In this document: positions 8,018 through 17,852 of the stretch, piece by piece
How the letters are laid out: each line of letters opens with the position of its first letter
Position numbering within the stretch: position 1 is the first letter of the stretch
Assembly: GCA_016719405.1 (NCBI GenBank)
Contig: JADJZE010000018.1
Span: 496,001-560,000 of the forward strand
Source of the DNA: Candidatus Aalborgicola lynettensis
GTDB lineage: Bacteria > Pseudomonadota > Gammaproteobacteria > Burkholderiales > Burkholderiaceae_C
Direction: 5' to 3'
Length of the DNA: 64,000 nucleotides
Translations under genes and position numbers: made by a program
Notes under the pieces: model-generated
What the model was told of the DNA's origin: nothing
What the model saw: only the letters and a program-made list of their open reading frames with translations
The model's database searches: none

Positions 8018-9867
8018 TCAGGGCGGGAAAACGATTTCCACCACCGTCTCGCCCGGCTGGCTGCTGACGCGCAACTCGGCTCCCAGAGCGGTCGCACGCT
8101 GGCGCATGGATACCAGTCCCTTGCCCTGAACGCCCTGGGCATCGAAACCCGCCCCGTCGTCCACCACACGGATCAAAATGCCGTCTGCTGCATGGGCCTG
8201 TACCCGCAACACCGTGGCGCGGGCATGCTGCAGCACGTTGGAAAAAGCCTCAAACAGCATGAACTGCAACTGGCGCATGGCTTCAAAGTCCAGCCGCGGC
8301 ACGATGGGCAGCAAATCAACATCCCACTGGAGTTCCATGCCCATGGCGGCAAAACGCGGCTCCAGCCGGTAACGCAAATTGGCCAACAGGGCCGTAACAT
8401 CCCCCGGCGGCAAGTGCATGGAATCGATGGACAGCTTGAGCTGGTCCATGGCATCGCGCAGCGTTTGCAGCACTTCGGTGCGGACACCGCGGCGGCTGTT
8501 TTCGCGCTCCGACTGCAATAGCTGCAGGGCCGAACTGATGTGCGCGCCCACGCCGTCGTGCATGTCGCGCAGGATGCGTGTGCGCTCGGCCGTGCGCGCG
8601 CCTGCTCGCGCGCCAGGGCTTCGAGTTGGGCGTAGCTGGCACGCAATTCGGCCTCCTTGTCGGCCACCCGCGTCGCCAGGGTCGCCAGCAGTTCACGGGC
8701 CTGGGCGGTGGCGGTGCGAAAACGCGTCAGCACCACATACCCCAGCACCAAACCGAACAACACGGACGAATAGCGAATCCAGGCATCGCTGTCGTAGTGG
8801 TTGCTGATGCGGATCGCCACCCAGTCGTGCAAACCCATCACCACATTGAGTGCCCCCACCACGGCCAACACCTGCCAGGTGCGTTCGCGCTGGCGCAAGG
8901 CACCCACCAGAAACACACCGGCATAGACCATAAACAGCACATTGGCACAGGCCAGCCACACCGTGATGTACACCGTTTGCTGCAAGCCAAACGACAGCAC
9001 CGACGCCACGATGGAGCCCCCAAACAGGGCGGCCAGCACCCGGCGCACCCCGCGCATGGACGGCAATTGGTCCCACCCCGCCACGCGCTGGCAAAACAAG
9101 CCCATGCAGCAAAACCAGCCGGCAAAGGCCACTGTCATGACGCCACCCCACAGCGGCCACACCACCGGCGGCTGCGCCCACGCAAAGTCACCCACCCGCA
9201 GGGCCCAGCACAGCTCCCCGAGCCCGGCAGTCAGGTAGATACCGTCACGGCCACGGGACTGGGGCACGGCCGGGTCAACCTGCGTGTACCACAAAGCCAG
9301 TGCCGCCCCACCCATCAAAAAACTGAAGATGGCCACGACCACCGACACCAGCACCCGGCGGGTGTACGCCGCGTTGAAGTGCGGATAGACCGCGCTGTGG
9401 GGCCCCACCTCCAGCGCAGAAAGCCCGCCACGGCGCCCCCCATCGGCGCGAATGCGCACCTGCAAGACGTTGTGGACCCCCAGAAGTTGCTCGGGAATGG
9501 CCACATACTGCGGCGCCTTGGCGTAGTCGTCACCATTGGGCTGGTGCACATCACCAAACCGCGCCAACATATTGCCGTTGAGGCGCACCTCGGCGGTGGA
9601 GCCCACCCGGTGTAAAAACAGGCCGTAAGGCTCATGAAGCGTTTCCGGGGCCGCAAAAGCAATCTCGAACACCGCCTCGCCCTCTTTGCCGTGGTGCACC
9701 CGGTCCCAGTGGTAGGGCAACTGCACGTCCTGGCGGGTGACCACGCCGCCCACCGTAACGGTGGCATGCGCCTGGGTCAGCACTTCGGCGTGCGCCGATG
9801 CGCAACCCCACACCAGCAGCCAGAACCCCAGAATCCGCCCCAGGCCCTGGCAGCGCCACCCCCTCAT
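8018..9867 (-). pseudogene. 7TMR-DISM-type sensor histidine kinase, frameshifted
   Basis: The first frame (from 9867) encodes a signal peptide, an extracytoplasmic jelly-roll-like domain, about seven membrane helices (residues roughly 160-375) and the start of a coiled coil ending ...ALAREQAR. The other frame (8018-8563 and a little upstream) continues ERTRILRDMHDGVGAHISSALQLLQ, the HisKA_3-type phosphoacceptor, then an HATPase domain with FSNVLQHA (N box), DDGAGFD (G1) and GKGLVSM (G2). The break is in the alternating GC tract at about 8593-8612 and looks like a 2-base gain or 1-base loss. Its ATG overlaps the stop of the response regulator upstream. If the shift is real, the kinase is dead; if it is a sequencing error, it is the partner of that regulator. 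Confidence 0.8.
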
Positions 9868-10586
9868 CGGCGGACCGTGTCGCTGTGGGGGTGGACCAGA
9901 AATCCCGCGCGCGTGGCCTCAAACACGGCCGCACCCCTGGAATGCACCGCCAATTTGCGGTACAGGCTTTTCACATGCGACTGGATGGTGTGCACGCTCA
10001 AAAACTTCTGGCGGGCGATGTCGGCATACGAATAACCGCGTGCAATCAGTTCCAGCACCTCCTGCTCGCGGCGCGTCAAACCCTCGCGCGGCCCCTCATT
10101 TGCTATGGTTTCGATAGCTGGCTGCGCACGCCCTACGTGCGGAAATGGCATTTTTGACTGTAAGTCCAGGTACTTGGACAACACCCGCCGCGCAATCATG
10201 GGCGAAATCGGCGAGGCCCCGGCCTTCATCTCCACAATGGTGTGGGCAATGTCGCTGGGGGCTGCGTCTTTATGGATGTAACCCAGCGCACCGGCCTCGA
10301 TGCTGGCCAGCACGTTGTCTTCGTCGCCAAACATGGAGATCACCAACGCCTCACACTGCGGGTGCACCCGGCGCGCGTGGCGAATCACCTCCAGGCCGCT
10401 GCCGTCGGGCAGGCCCAGGTCGGTCAGCAGCACGTCCACACCATGCGCCGGGTCGTCCAGCCATTGCAAGGCCTGCGCCACCGAACCGACCGCGCCCACC
10501 AGGCTCAGCGCACTGGACGCGCCCACGCTGGCGGCAAAAAAATCCCGCATGGGGGGGTTGTCTTCCACAATCAATACACGCCACAC
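9864..10586 (-). CDS. NarL/FixJ-family response regulator
   Basis: A 240-residue two-domain regulator. The receiver domain begins WRVLIVEDN, has the phosphorylation site Asp56 in LLTDLGLPDGSG and the conserved Lys in GYIHKD. The LuxR-type HTH spans about residues 170-235 (LTRREQEVLELIARGYSYADIA). The start is GTG at 10586, chosen because AAGGAGGAAG lies just upstream and the receiver begins immediately; longer frames only extend into non-conserved sequence. A type A micro-repeat encodes the interdomain linker (around residues 150-163). The gene overlaps the downstream kinase by 4 bp (ATGA). Confidence 0.92.
   Translation of the reverse strand: MWRVLIVEDNPPMRDFFAASVGASSALSLVGAVGSVAQALQWLDDPAHGVDVLLTDLGLPDGSGLEVIRHARRVHPQCEALVISMFGDEDNVLASIEAGALGYIHKDAAPSDIAHTIVEMKAGASPISPMIARRVLSKYLDLQSKMPFPHVGRAQPAIETIANEGPREGLTRREQEVLELIARGYSYADIARQKFLSVHTIQSHVKSLYRKLAVHSRGAAVFEATRAGFLVHPHSDTVRR
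10099..10132 (-). repeat. Micro-repeat (type A) inside the response regulator linker
   Basis: On the minus strand GTGCGCAGCCAGCTAT, six variable bases, then ATAGCAAA, matching the consensus of the other type A copies. It codes for the linker between receiver and HTH domains. Confidence 0.6.
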
Positions 10587-10692
10587 GGCAGCTTCCTCCT
10601 TGCAAGTGCCGCAGCATAGCGCCAAGCATTGCAACCGTCGCCCCCTAAACAGGTGAATTTGAGGCCCCATCGGCATGGGACAATGCCGCCCT

Positions 10693-12774
10693 ATGTTTTT
10701 ATTGTTTGAAGAAGCCGGAAAATTCATGGCCGGTCGGGTGCTGTCGGAGGCCGACGCCTCTGCGCAGGTGGAACTGGACAGCGGCAAGCGGGTCAAGGTC
10801 AAGGCCGCCGCCATGCTCATCAAGTTCGAAAAACCATCGCCAGCCGAATTCATGGCCCAGGCCCAGAATGGCAGCCAGGGTATTGAGCTGGAGATGGCCT
10901 GGGAATTTGCGCCGGATGAAGAATTCGGTTTTGCCGACCTGGCACGCGACTATTTCAGCGCCCAGGCCTCGCTGGCCGAGCAGGCGGCCATGCTGTTTCG
11001 CCTGTTTGAGGCGCCGCACTACTTTCGCCGTGCGGGCAAGGGGCGTTTCCGCAAAGCCTCGGCCGAGGTGATTGCGCAGGCCCTGGCCGCCATTGAGAAA
11101 AAGAAGCTGGTTGCCGCCCAAATTGCCCAGTGGGCCGCCGACCTGGGCGCGGGCAATTGCCCAGAGCCCATCAAAGAGCAGCTGTACAAAATTCTGTTCA
11201 AGCCGGACAAAAACGCGCCCGAATACAAGGCCGTGGTGGAAGCCGCCCGCGCCACCCAGACCGCGCCGCTGGAGTTACTGCAAAAATCTGGCGCCATTGC
11301 CTCGCCCTACCAGTTCCACTGGAAGCGCTTTTTGCTGGAGAACTTTCCCAGGGGAACCGGTTTTCCGGCCATTGCGCCGCCGCCCATTACGGATGAATTG
11401 CCCCTGGCCCCGGTGCAGGCGTTCTCGATTGACGACTCGCAAACCACCGAGATTGACGATGCGCTCTCGCTCCAAGGGCTGGGCAGCGGCACCGTTACGC
11501 TGGGCATCCACATTGCGGCACCCGGTCTGGTGGTCAAGCCCGGCAGCGCCATCGACCAGCTGGGGCGCAACCGCCTGTCCACGGTCTACATGCCGGGCTA
11601 CAAAGTCACCATGCTGCCCGACGAGGTGGTACAAGGCTACACCCTGCAAGAAGGGCGCGACTGCCCGGCCCTCTCTTTGTATGTGACGCTGGACGAGGCC
11701 ACACTGGAGATCAAAGGGCACGCATCCAAGATTGAGCGGGTACCCATCACCTGGAACCTGCGCCACGACCAGCTCGACACCGTGGTCACCGAGGCCTGGC
11801 TGCAAGACCCGTCATTCAAGCATGAAAACGAGCCCCAGCCCTTGCCGCAATTGCGCAAGCAGCTATCATTTTTATACCGTCTGGCGCGAGACCTGAAGGC
11901 CCAACGCGAAGTGGTGCGCGGCAAACCCGAAACCTTTAACCGCCCGGACTACAACTTCCGGCTGGTGCGCGAAACGGCGGCGGATGCCGGCACAGAACCC
12001 CAGGGCCACGAGACCGTGCAGATCAGCACCCGCCAACGCGGCGCACCGCTGGACCTGATCGTGGCCGAGGCCATGATTTTGGCCAACAGCACCTGGGGCA
12101 GCTGGATGGCCGAGCTGGGCGTGCCCGGCATTTACCGCAGCCAGGCGTCGCTGGCACCCGGCGTCAAGGTGCGCATGGGCACCAAAGCCTTGCCGCACGC
12201 CGGTATTGGCGTGAAAAGTTATGCCTGGAGCAGCTCGCCGCTGCGCCGTTACACCGACCTGGTCAACCAGTGGCAAATCATTGCCTGCATCCAGCACGGC
12301 AAGACCGCCGCCTTGGCCGCGCCCTTCAAACCCAAGGACGCGGAGCTGTTCTCCATCATCTCCAGTTTTGACGCCGCCTACAGCGCCTACAACGGCTACC
12401 AAGGCGCCATGGAGCGCTTCTGGACGCTGCAGTACCTGCGCCAGAACGGCATTACCGAACTGGAAGCCAGCGTATTCAAGGAGGGCATGGTGCGGGCCGA
12501 CACGCTGCCGCTGGTGCTGCCGGTGATGGGTGCGGCCAACCTGCCGCGTGGCGCCCGTGTACGGGTGAAACTGGGAGAAATGGACCTGATTACGCTGGAC
12601 ATCCACGGCACGGTGGTGGAGCGCCTGGACGTGCCAGTGGCCGGTGACCCCAACGCACCAGACGACGATGCCGGAGAGGACGACGATGAAGTAGCCGGCC
12701 CAATTGCCATTGCAGTGGACGTGAGCGAATCGCCCGATGCCGCTGCCACAACCAGCGATAATCCTGCCCCGTGA
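10693..12774 (+). CDS. RNB-domain ribonuclease (RNase II family)
   Basis: A 693-residue protein. The catalytic RNB domain occupies roughly residues 235-560, with FSIDDSQTTEIDDALSL carrying the metal-binding aspartates and YAWSSSPLRRYTDLVNQWQ the conserved arginine box. An S1-like tail follows, and the last 40 residues are acidic and low-complexity. It degrades single-stranded RNA 3' to 5'. It differs in its N-terminal part from E. coli Rnb and RNase R, so no symbol is given. ATG at 10693 is favoured over an in-frame upstream start. The stop overlaps the GTG of the TonB-like gene. A partial micro-repeat is read in frame at 11851-11876. Confidence 0.9.
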   Translation: MFLLFEEAGKFMAGRVLSEADASAQVELDSGKRVKVKAAAMLIKFEKPSPAEFMAQAQNGSQGIELEMAWEFAPDEEFGFADLARDYFSAQASLAEQAAMLFRLFEAPHYFRRAGKGRFRKASAEVIAQALAAIEKKKLVAAQIAQWAADLGAGNCPEPIKEQLYKILFKPDKNAPEYKAVVEAARATQTAPLELLQKSGAIASPYQFHWKRFLLENFPRGTGFPAIAPPPITDELPLAPVQAFSIDDSQTTEIDDALSLQGLGSGTVTLGIHIAAPGLVVKPGSAIDQLGRNRLSTVYMPGYKVTMLPDEVVQGYTLQEGRDCPALSLYVTLDEATLEIKGHASKIERVPITWNLRHDQLDTVVTEAWLQDPSFKHENEPQPLPQLRKQLSFLYRLARDLKAQREVVRGKPETFNRPDYNFRLVRETAADAGTEPQGHETVQISTRQRGAPLDLIVAEAMILANSTWGSWMAELGVPGIYRSQASLAPGVKVRMGTKALPHAGIGVKSYAWSSSPLRRYTDLVNQWQIIACIQHGKTAALAAPFKPKDAELFSIISSFDAAYSAYNGYQGAMERFWTLQYLRQNGITELEASVFKEGMVRADTLPLVLPVMGAANLPRGARVRVKLGEMDLITLDIHGTVVERLDVPVAGDPNAPDDDAGEDDDEVAGPIAIAVDVSESPDAAATTSDNPAP
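11851..11876 (+). repeat. Partial micro-repeat (type A) inside the RNB nuclease gene
   Basis: TTGCGCAAGCAGCTAT followed by an AT-rich tail; the left half matches the other type A units exactly, the right half has decayed. Confidence 0.5.
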
Positions 12775-13634
12775 ACTTCCTGCGTTCCTTCAGCACCCTC
12801 CAGATTGCCTTGGGCATCTCCATCGCCGTACACGCCTTGTTGCTGACGGTGCGTTTTGTCGACCCCGAATCGTTTAACCGCGTCTTCCAAGACACGCCCC
12901 TGGAGGTGATTCTGGTCAACGCCAAAAGCGACGAGAAGCCGGAGAAGGCCCAGGCCATCGCCCAGACCTCGCTGGCCGGGGGTGGTGATTCCGAGAAAGG
13001 CCGCGCCACCAGCCCGCTGCCACCCTCGGCTTTTGTGGATGTGGGCGACCAGTCCGAAGAAGCCTCGGCGCGCAAGCTGCAAGCCCTGCAGGAACAGCAA
13101 ACCCTGCTGCTGGCCCAGGTCAAAGACCAGTTGGCCGCCCTGCCCCCACCCGACCCCCGCCAAGCCGTGAACCGGGCCGAGCAAAAGGAGCGCGAGGAAA
13201 AACGCCGCCAGCTGGTCAAGATCCTGGCCGAAATTGAGCGGCGCATCAACCAGGAAAACTCGCGCCCCAAGAAGCGCTACATCAGCCCCGCAGCCCGTGA
13301 AGAGGTGTATGCGGTGTATTACGACGCGCTGCGCCATGCCATTGAAGACCAGGGCACCGAAAACTTTCCGCAGCAAGGCGGCAAAAAGCTCTACGGTGAG
13401 TTGACCATGGTGGTCACCGTCAACCACAACGGCAAAGTACTGGAGACCGAAATTGTGGAAAGCTCGGGCAACCCGGCGCTGGACCGGCGTGCTGCGGCCA
13501 TCGCCCGCTCGGCCGGACCGTTCGGCCACTTCTCACCCGCCATGCGCCGCCAGGCGGACCAAATTTTGGTGGTGTCGCGCTTCAAATTCACCCGCGACGA
13601 AACCCTGGAAGCCAACGTCTCTTCCGGCCCATGA
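12771..13634 (+). CDS. TonB-family energy transducer-like protein
   Basis: A 287-residue protein with one N-terminal membrane helix (residues about 10-27), a charged coiled-coil region (about 95-160) instead of the usual proline-rich spacer, and a C-terminal TonB domain (about 195-275: LYGELTMVVTVNHNGKVLETEIVESSGNPALDRRA). TonB proteins pass proton-motive force from ExbBD to outer-membrane receptors; no exbB, exbD or receptor lies nearby. GTG start inside the preceding stop (GTGA) implies translational coupling, and its own TGA overlaps the ATG of mtgA. Confidence 0.85.
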   Translation: MNFLRSFSTLQIALGISIAVHALLLTVRFVDPESFNRVFQDTPLEVILVNAKSDEKPEKAQAIAQTSLAGGGDSEKGRATSPLPPSAFVDVGDQSEEASARKLQALQEQQTLLLAQVKDQLAALPPPDPRQAVNRAEQKEREEKRRQLVKILAEIERRINQENSRPKKRYISPAAREEVYAVYYDALRHAIEDQGTENFPQQGGKKLYGELTMVVTVNHNGKVLETEIVESSGNPALDRRAAAIARSAGPFGHFSPAMRRQADQILVVSRFKFTRDETLEANVSSGP

Positions 13635-14380
13635 AGTCCGTGCTGCGCTGGGCGTTGCTGCTGGGCCTGGCCCTGCTGTTTTTGCAGCTGTATTTTGTGG
13701 CCCGCATCGCGGCCATGGCGGTGGTAGACCCGCAATCCACCGCCTTTCAGCGCTCCGAGGCGTGGCGCATTGCAACCGAAAAGGGCGAATTGCGCTGGCG
13801 CCAGCAGTGGGTGGATTACGACCGCATTTCCCCGCACCTCAAACGCGCCGTGATTGCCTCGGAAGACGATGGTTTTGCCACCCACGACGGCATCGACTGG
13901 GAGGCACTGGAGAAAGCCTGGCAAAAAAATGCCAAGGCCGAGCAACGCGCCGAACGCAAGAACGAGGCCCGCATCACCCAGGGCCGCCCATCCACCCGCA
14001 TCCGCCCGCCCAAGGTGGTGGGTGGCTCCACCATTACGCAGCAGCTGGCCAAGAACCTGTTTTTGTCGGGTGAACGCACGCTGGTGCGCAAGGGCCAGGA
14101 GTTTGTGCTAACGCTGCTGCTGGAGCAGTTGTTGGACAAGGAGCGCATTCTGGAGATTTACCTCAACAGCGTGGAATGGGGCGAGGGGGTGTTTGGCGCC
14201 GAGGCCGCCGCGCAGCACTATTTCAGCAAACCGGCGTCCAAACTCAGTGCCTTTGAAGCCGCCCGCCTGGCAGTGATGCTGCCACGCCCGCGCTTTTTCG
14301 AGAAAATACCCAACTCGGCCTACCTGTCCGGGCGCGCGTCCATCATTGTGGGGCGCATGGGCGGGGCGGAGTTGCCATGA
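13631..14380 (+). CDS. mtgA: Monofunctional biosynthetic peptidoglycan transglycosylase
   Basis: A 249-residue GT51 glycosyltransferase with an N-terminal membrane anchor (residues about 5-28). The catalytic signatures are AVIASEDDGFATHDGIDW, holding the catalytic glutamate, and GGSTITQQLAKNLFLSGERT, followed by YLNSVEWGEGVFGAEAAAQHYF. It polymerises lipid II glycan strands without a transpeptidase domain. The first base of its ATG lies within the end of the tonB-like gene (ATGA), so the RNB-tonB-mtgA genes form one tightly coupled operon. Confidence 0.94.
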   Translation: MKSVLRWALLLGLALLFLQLYFVARIAAMAVVDPQSTAFQRSEAWRIATEKGELRWRQQWVDYDRISPHLKRAVIASEDDGFATHDGIDWEALEKAWQKNAKAEQRAERKNEARITQGRPSTRIRPPKVVGGSTITQQLAKNLFLSGERTLVRKGQEFVLTLLLEQLLDKERILEIYLNSVEWGEGVFGAEAAAQHYFSKPASKLSAFEAARLAVMLPRPRFFEKIPNSAYLSGRASIIVGRMGGAELP

Positions 14381-14579
14381 GCACGTAGCCGCCTTGCACC
14401 CACTTGAAATACGCACCCGCCAGCATGGCGATGGCGAGGCTGCAGTCGATTTTGGGCGTGCAGGGAATGACCCCACATCCGCAAACTTTGCAGCCAGCCC
14501 ACACCATAGGAATGCCATACTCGCTTGTCGTTGGGCCTGGAAGGCCTGGCCCCGGAATGAACCATAGGAGCGCCCAGCC

Positions 14580-16130
14580 TTGAGAAAAAACCTGCCCGTC
14601 AGCCAGCACGAGTACATCCCCCCGGGCCACGAAACACTGCTCTCCACCACGGACGAAAAAGGGCGCATCCTCTACGCCAACAACGCCTTCATCCAGACCA
14701 GCGGATTCACGATGGAGGAGATGGCCAAACAGCCGCACAACATCGTGCGCCACCCCGACATGCCCGAGGCCGCGTACGCCGACCTGTGGCGCACACTCAA
14801 AGACGGCGAGACCTGGACTGCACTGGTAAAAAACCGGCGCAAAAACGGCGACCACTATTGGGTGCGTGCCAACGCCGCGCCCATGCGCCGCAATGGCCGC
14901 CTGACGGGGTATCTCTCGGTGCGCACTTTCCCCAGCCGCGACGAAATTGCAGCGGCCCAGACCCTGTACACGCGCGTCCAGAGCGGCCAGGCCAAGGGCC
15001 TGGCCTTCCACCGCGGGCTGGTGGTGCGCAGCGGCGCCATGCGCTGGGCCAGCGCGCTGCAGCTACTGCCCACGGCGTGGCGCGTGCGCTTGCCACTGCT
15101 GTGCGCCGCCGTGCTGGGGCTGCTGGGCGTGGGTTGGGTGGAGGGGTCGCTGAGCCCCACGTTCTGGATGCTCGGTGGCCTGTGGGCCGTTTTGCTGGCC
15201 ATGGTGGATGCCTTCGTGGAGTGGCAGGTTACGCAGCCGCTGCGCGCCATCCGTGCGGTGTCGGAGGCGGTGGCCACGGGCGAGACGGCCGCGCAAATGC
15301 ATCTCAACCGCTGCGACGACGTGGGCATGATCGCGCGCAGCATCCAGCAAGCGGGGCTGAACCTGCGTTCGCTGTTGTCGGACGTACAAAGCCAGGTGGG
15401 CGCACTGGAAACGGCCAGTGCCGAGATTGCAGCGGCCAGCCAGGACCTCTCCGGGCGCACCGAGCAAACCGCGTCCAGCCTGGAAGAAACCGCTGCCGCC
15501 ATGGAGCAGCAGACCGCCACGGTGCAGAAAAACTCCGACGCCGCCGAGCGCGCCAGCGTCGAGGCGCACCGCGCCTCCGAACTGGCCCAGCAAGGCGGGC
15601 GCGCGGTGCAGGCAGTGGTCAGCACCATGAGCGGCATTGCACAATCCAGCCGCAAAATTGCCGACATCATCTCTGTTATTGATGGCATTGCCTTCCAGAC
15701 CAATATCCTGGCGCTCAACGCCGCCGTGGAAGCGGCGCGCGCCGGGGAGCAGGGGCGCGGGTTTGCCGTGGTGGCGTCCGAAGTGCGCAGCCTAGCGGGA
15801 CGGTGCGCATCGGCCGCGCGCGAAATCAAGGCACTGATCGACACATCGGTAGGCACCGTGGCGCAGGGCGAGGGACAGGTGCAGGCCGCCGGGCACACCA
15901 TTGCCGAGGTGGTGGAGGAAGTGCTGCGCGCCAGCGACCTCATTACCCAGATCACGGAGGCCTCCAAGGAGCAGGCCATTGGCGCGACCCAGGTCGGCCA
16001 GGCAGTGGCGCACCTGGACGAAATGACGCAGCAAAACGCCGCCATGGTGGAGCAAAGCACCGCCGCCGCGTCCTCCTTGCGCGAGCAGGCCCATCGCCTG
16101 AGCCAGGCGGTGCGGGTGTTTGCGGATTGA
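14580..16130 (+). CDS. PAS-domain methyl-accepting chemotaxis protein (Aer-like)
   Basis: A 516-residue receptor. Residues about 10-115 form a PAS domain (STTDEKGRILYANNAFIQTSGFTMEEM ... NRRKNGDHYWVRANAAPM) as in the redox sensor Aer. Two close membrane helices follow at about 160-205, then a HAMP-like segment and the signalling domain with the conserved hairpin tip IADIISVIDGIAFQTNILALNAAVEAARAGEQGRGFAVVASEVR. The sensor domain is cytoplasmic, so it probably senses internal redox or energy state. The start is TTG at 14580 with AGGAG 10 bases upstream. No che genes lie nearby. Confidence 0.93.
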   Translation: MRKNLPVSQHEYIPPGHETLLSTTDEKGRILYANNAFIQTSGFTMEEMAKQPHNIVRHPDMPEAAYADLWRTLKDGETWTALVKNRRKNGDHYWVRANAAPMRRNGRLTGYLSVRTFPSRDEIAAAQTLYTRVQSGQAKGLAFHRGLVVRSGAMRWASALQLLPTAWRVRLPLLCAAVLGLLGVGWVEGSLSPTFWMLGGLWAVLLAMVDAFVEWQVTQPLRAIRAVSEAVATGETAAQMHLNRCDDVGMIARSIQQAGLNLRSLLSDVQSQVGALETASAEIAAASQDLSGRTEQTASSLEETAAAMEQQTATVQKNSDAAERASVEAHRASELAQQGGRAVQAVVSTMSGIAQSSRKIADIISVIDGIAFQTNILALNAAVEAARAGEQGRGFAVVASEVRSLAGRCASAAREIKALIDTSVGTVAQGEGQVQAAGHTIAEVVEEVLRASDLITQITEASKEQAIGATQVGQAVAHLDEMTQQNAAMVEQSTAAASSLREQAHRLSQAVRVFAD

Positions 16131-16205
16131 GGGGTACTTGCGGGCGTACACCCGCATCGGCGCATTGGCACAAACGGCCCCCTGTTGCTCTGTATCATCC
16201 GGCCC

Positions 16206-16817
16206 ATGCTTGCCAAGTTGATGAGTCTCTTTTTGCTCGGGTTGATCCGTGTCCTTACCGGCTCACAGGCCCGCTGGCACGGCTGCCCGCCCAAGGCCGA
16301 ACAGCGCATTTATTTTGCCAACCACCAGAGTCACGCCGATCTGGTGATGATTTGGGCCGCATTGCCCCAGGAACTGCGCAGCGTGACCCGCGCCATTGCC
16401 GCCAAAGACTACTGGACCAAGTCACCGTTCAAGAAATGGCTGACCACGGCGGTGTTCAACGTGATTTACGTCAGCCGCGACCGCAGCACCGACGAAGACC
16501 CGTTGGAGCCGCTGTTTGACGCGCTGGAAAACGGCGACTCCATCATCCTGTTTCCCGAAGGCACGCGCGGTTTCACCGGAGAGCCACAGCCCTTCAAGGC
16601 CGGGTTGTACAACCTGGCCCTCAAGTTCCCCAAGGTGGTGCTGGTGCCGGCCTGGATCAACAACGTGCAACACGTGCTGCCCAAGGGTGAAGTGGTGCCG
16701 GTGCCGGTGCTGTGCTCGGTCACCTTTGGCGCGCCCATGCAGTTGCAAGAGGGCGAAGAACGCCGCGCCTTTCTGGAGCGTGCCCGCGCTGCCGTGGTGG
16801 CATTGCGCGACGTGTGA
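16206..16817 (+). CDS. 1-acyl-sn-glycerol-3-phosphate acyltransferase-like protein
   Basis: A 203-residue PlsC-family protein. NHQSHAD (HX4D catalytic box) near residue 40 and FPEGTRG near residue 115 are the two standard motifs, and an N-terminal hydrophobic stretch can anchor it to the inner membrane. It would acylate lysophosphatidic acid or a related lipid. The gene is 23 bp upstream of a phosphatidate cytidylyltransferase, the next step in phospholipid synthesis, which supports the role. Start ATG at 16206. Confidence 0.88.
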   Translation: MLAKLMSLFLLGLIRVLTGSQARWHGCPPKAEQRIYFANHQSHADLVMIWAALPQELRSVTRAIAAKDYWTKSPFKKWLTTAVFNVIYVSRDRSTDEDPLEPLFDALENGDSIILFPEGTRGFTGEPQPFKAGLYNLALKFPKVVLVPAWINNVQHVLPKGEVVPVPVLCSVTFGAPMQLQEGEERRAFLERARAAVVALRDV

Positions 16818-16840
16818 ATGGGCGTTTTTGAGAACCTGCC

Positions 16841-17830
16841 ATGTACTACTTGCTCAAAAACCTGACCGCCACGCAGCAAATCGGCGCCCTGTTCATCATC
16901 GTTTTCGGCTTGTTGTTGATCGCCAGTGCCACCGTTTTTTTGCTGTCGGTCAAGGACTACGGCGACGACGAACGGGCCGAACGCATGCGCAAGGAATTGA
17001 AAAGTGTGGACGGTATCCTGCGCGCCAGCTGGGTGATGGTGCTGGTGTTCTGGATCAGTTGGGTCAGCGGCGACTGGGTGGCGCTGACGCTGTTTGGCTT
17101 GGTGTCGTTCTTTTCACTGCGCGAATTTTTGACCCTGTCCCCCTCCCGCCTGGGCGACCACCGCAGCCTGGTGCTGGCCTTTTTTGGGGTGCTGCCCACC
17201 CAATACTGGCTGGTGGGCAGCGGCCACTTCGACATGTTTGCGGTGTTTATTCCGGTCTATGTGTTTCTGGCCCTGCCGCTGGCCAGCGCCCTGGCCAATG
17301 ACCCGCTGCGCTTTCTGGAGCGCAATGCCAAGTTGCAGTGGGGCATCATGGTGTGCATCTACGGCATGAGCCACGTGCCGGCCCTGCTGCTGCTCAGTTT
17401 CCCGGGTTATGACAACCGCAATGCGTTTTTGGTCTTCTTCCTGGTGCTGGTGGTGCAGATTTGCATGGTGACGCAGCACTTTGCCTCACGCCAACTGCAG
17501 CAACCGCCCGTGGCACCGGCCATTAGCCAGAGCTTTAACTGGCGTAGCTGGTGGATTGGCATTGCCGTGGGCAGCCTGGTAGGCGCCTTGCTGGCCGGTA
17601 TCACGCCCTGGGTGCCCGGCACCGCCTTTGCCTTTGCCTTTATTGCCTGTGTGGCCGGCTCCTTGGGGCATTTTGTGATGAAAGCGCTCAAGCGCGACCG
17701 CGGCATTCCCAACTGGGGCGCGCTGGGCCAGTCCACCACCGGGGCGGGTGGTTTGCTCGACCGGGTGGATGCGCTGTGTTTTGCAGCGCCCGTTTTCTTT
17801 CACTCGGCTCGCTGGTATTTTGATATATAA
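16841..17830 (+). CDS. Phosphatidate cytidylyltransferase family protein
   Basis: A 329-residue membrane protein with about eight helices. The C-terminal signature VAGSLGHFVMKALKRDRGIPNWGALGQSTTGAGGLLDRVDALCFAAPVFFH is the CdsA family motif. It makes CDP-diacylglycerol from CTP and phosphatidate. The N-terminal part is longer than E. coli CdsA and closer to the YnbB type, so this may be a second enzyme beside a canonical CdsA elsewhere. A 35-bp piece of its 3' coding region is repeated at 19278-19313. Confidence 0.9.
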   Translation: MYYLLKNLTATQQIGALFIIVFGLLLIASATVFLLSVKDYGDDERAERMRKELKSVDGILRASWVMVLVFWISWVSGDWVALTLFGLVSFFSLREFLTLSPSRLGDHRSLVLAFFGVLPTQYWLVGSGHFDMFAVFIPVYVFLALPLASALANDPLRFLERNAKLQWGIMVCIYGMSHVPALLLLSFPGYDNRNAFLVFFLVLVVQICMVTQHFASRQLQQPPVAPAISQSFNWRSWWIGIAVGSLVGALLAGITPWVPGTAFAFAFIACVAGSLGHFVMKALKRDRGIPNWGALGQSTTGAGGLLDRVDALCFAAPVFFHSARWYFDI

Positions 17831-17852
17831 AAACTGCCTTTTGCGCGCGTCT

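Noticed and set aside
14381..14579. Possible minus-strand gene fragment (reading LAIAMLAGAYFKWVQGGYVL) between mtgA and the chemoreceptor
   Set aside because: About 30 residues only, no start or family recognised; more likely plain intergenic sequence holding the receptor promoter.
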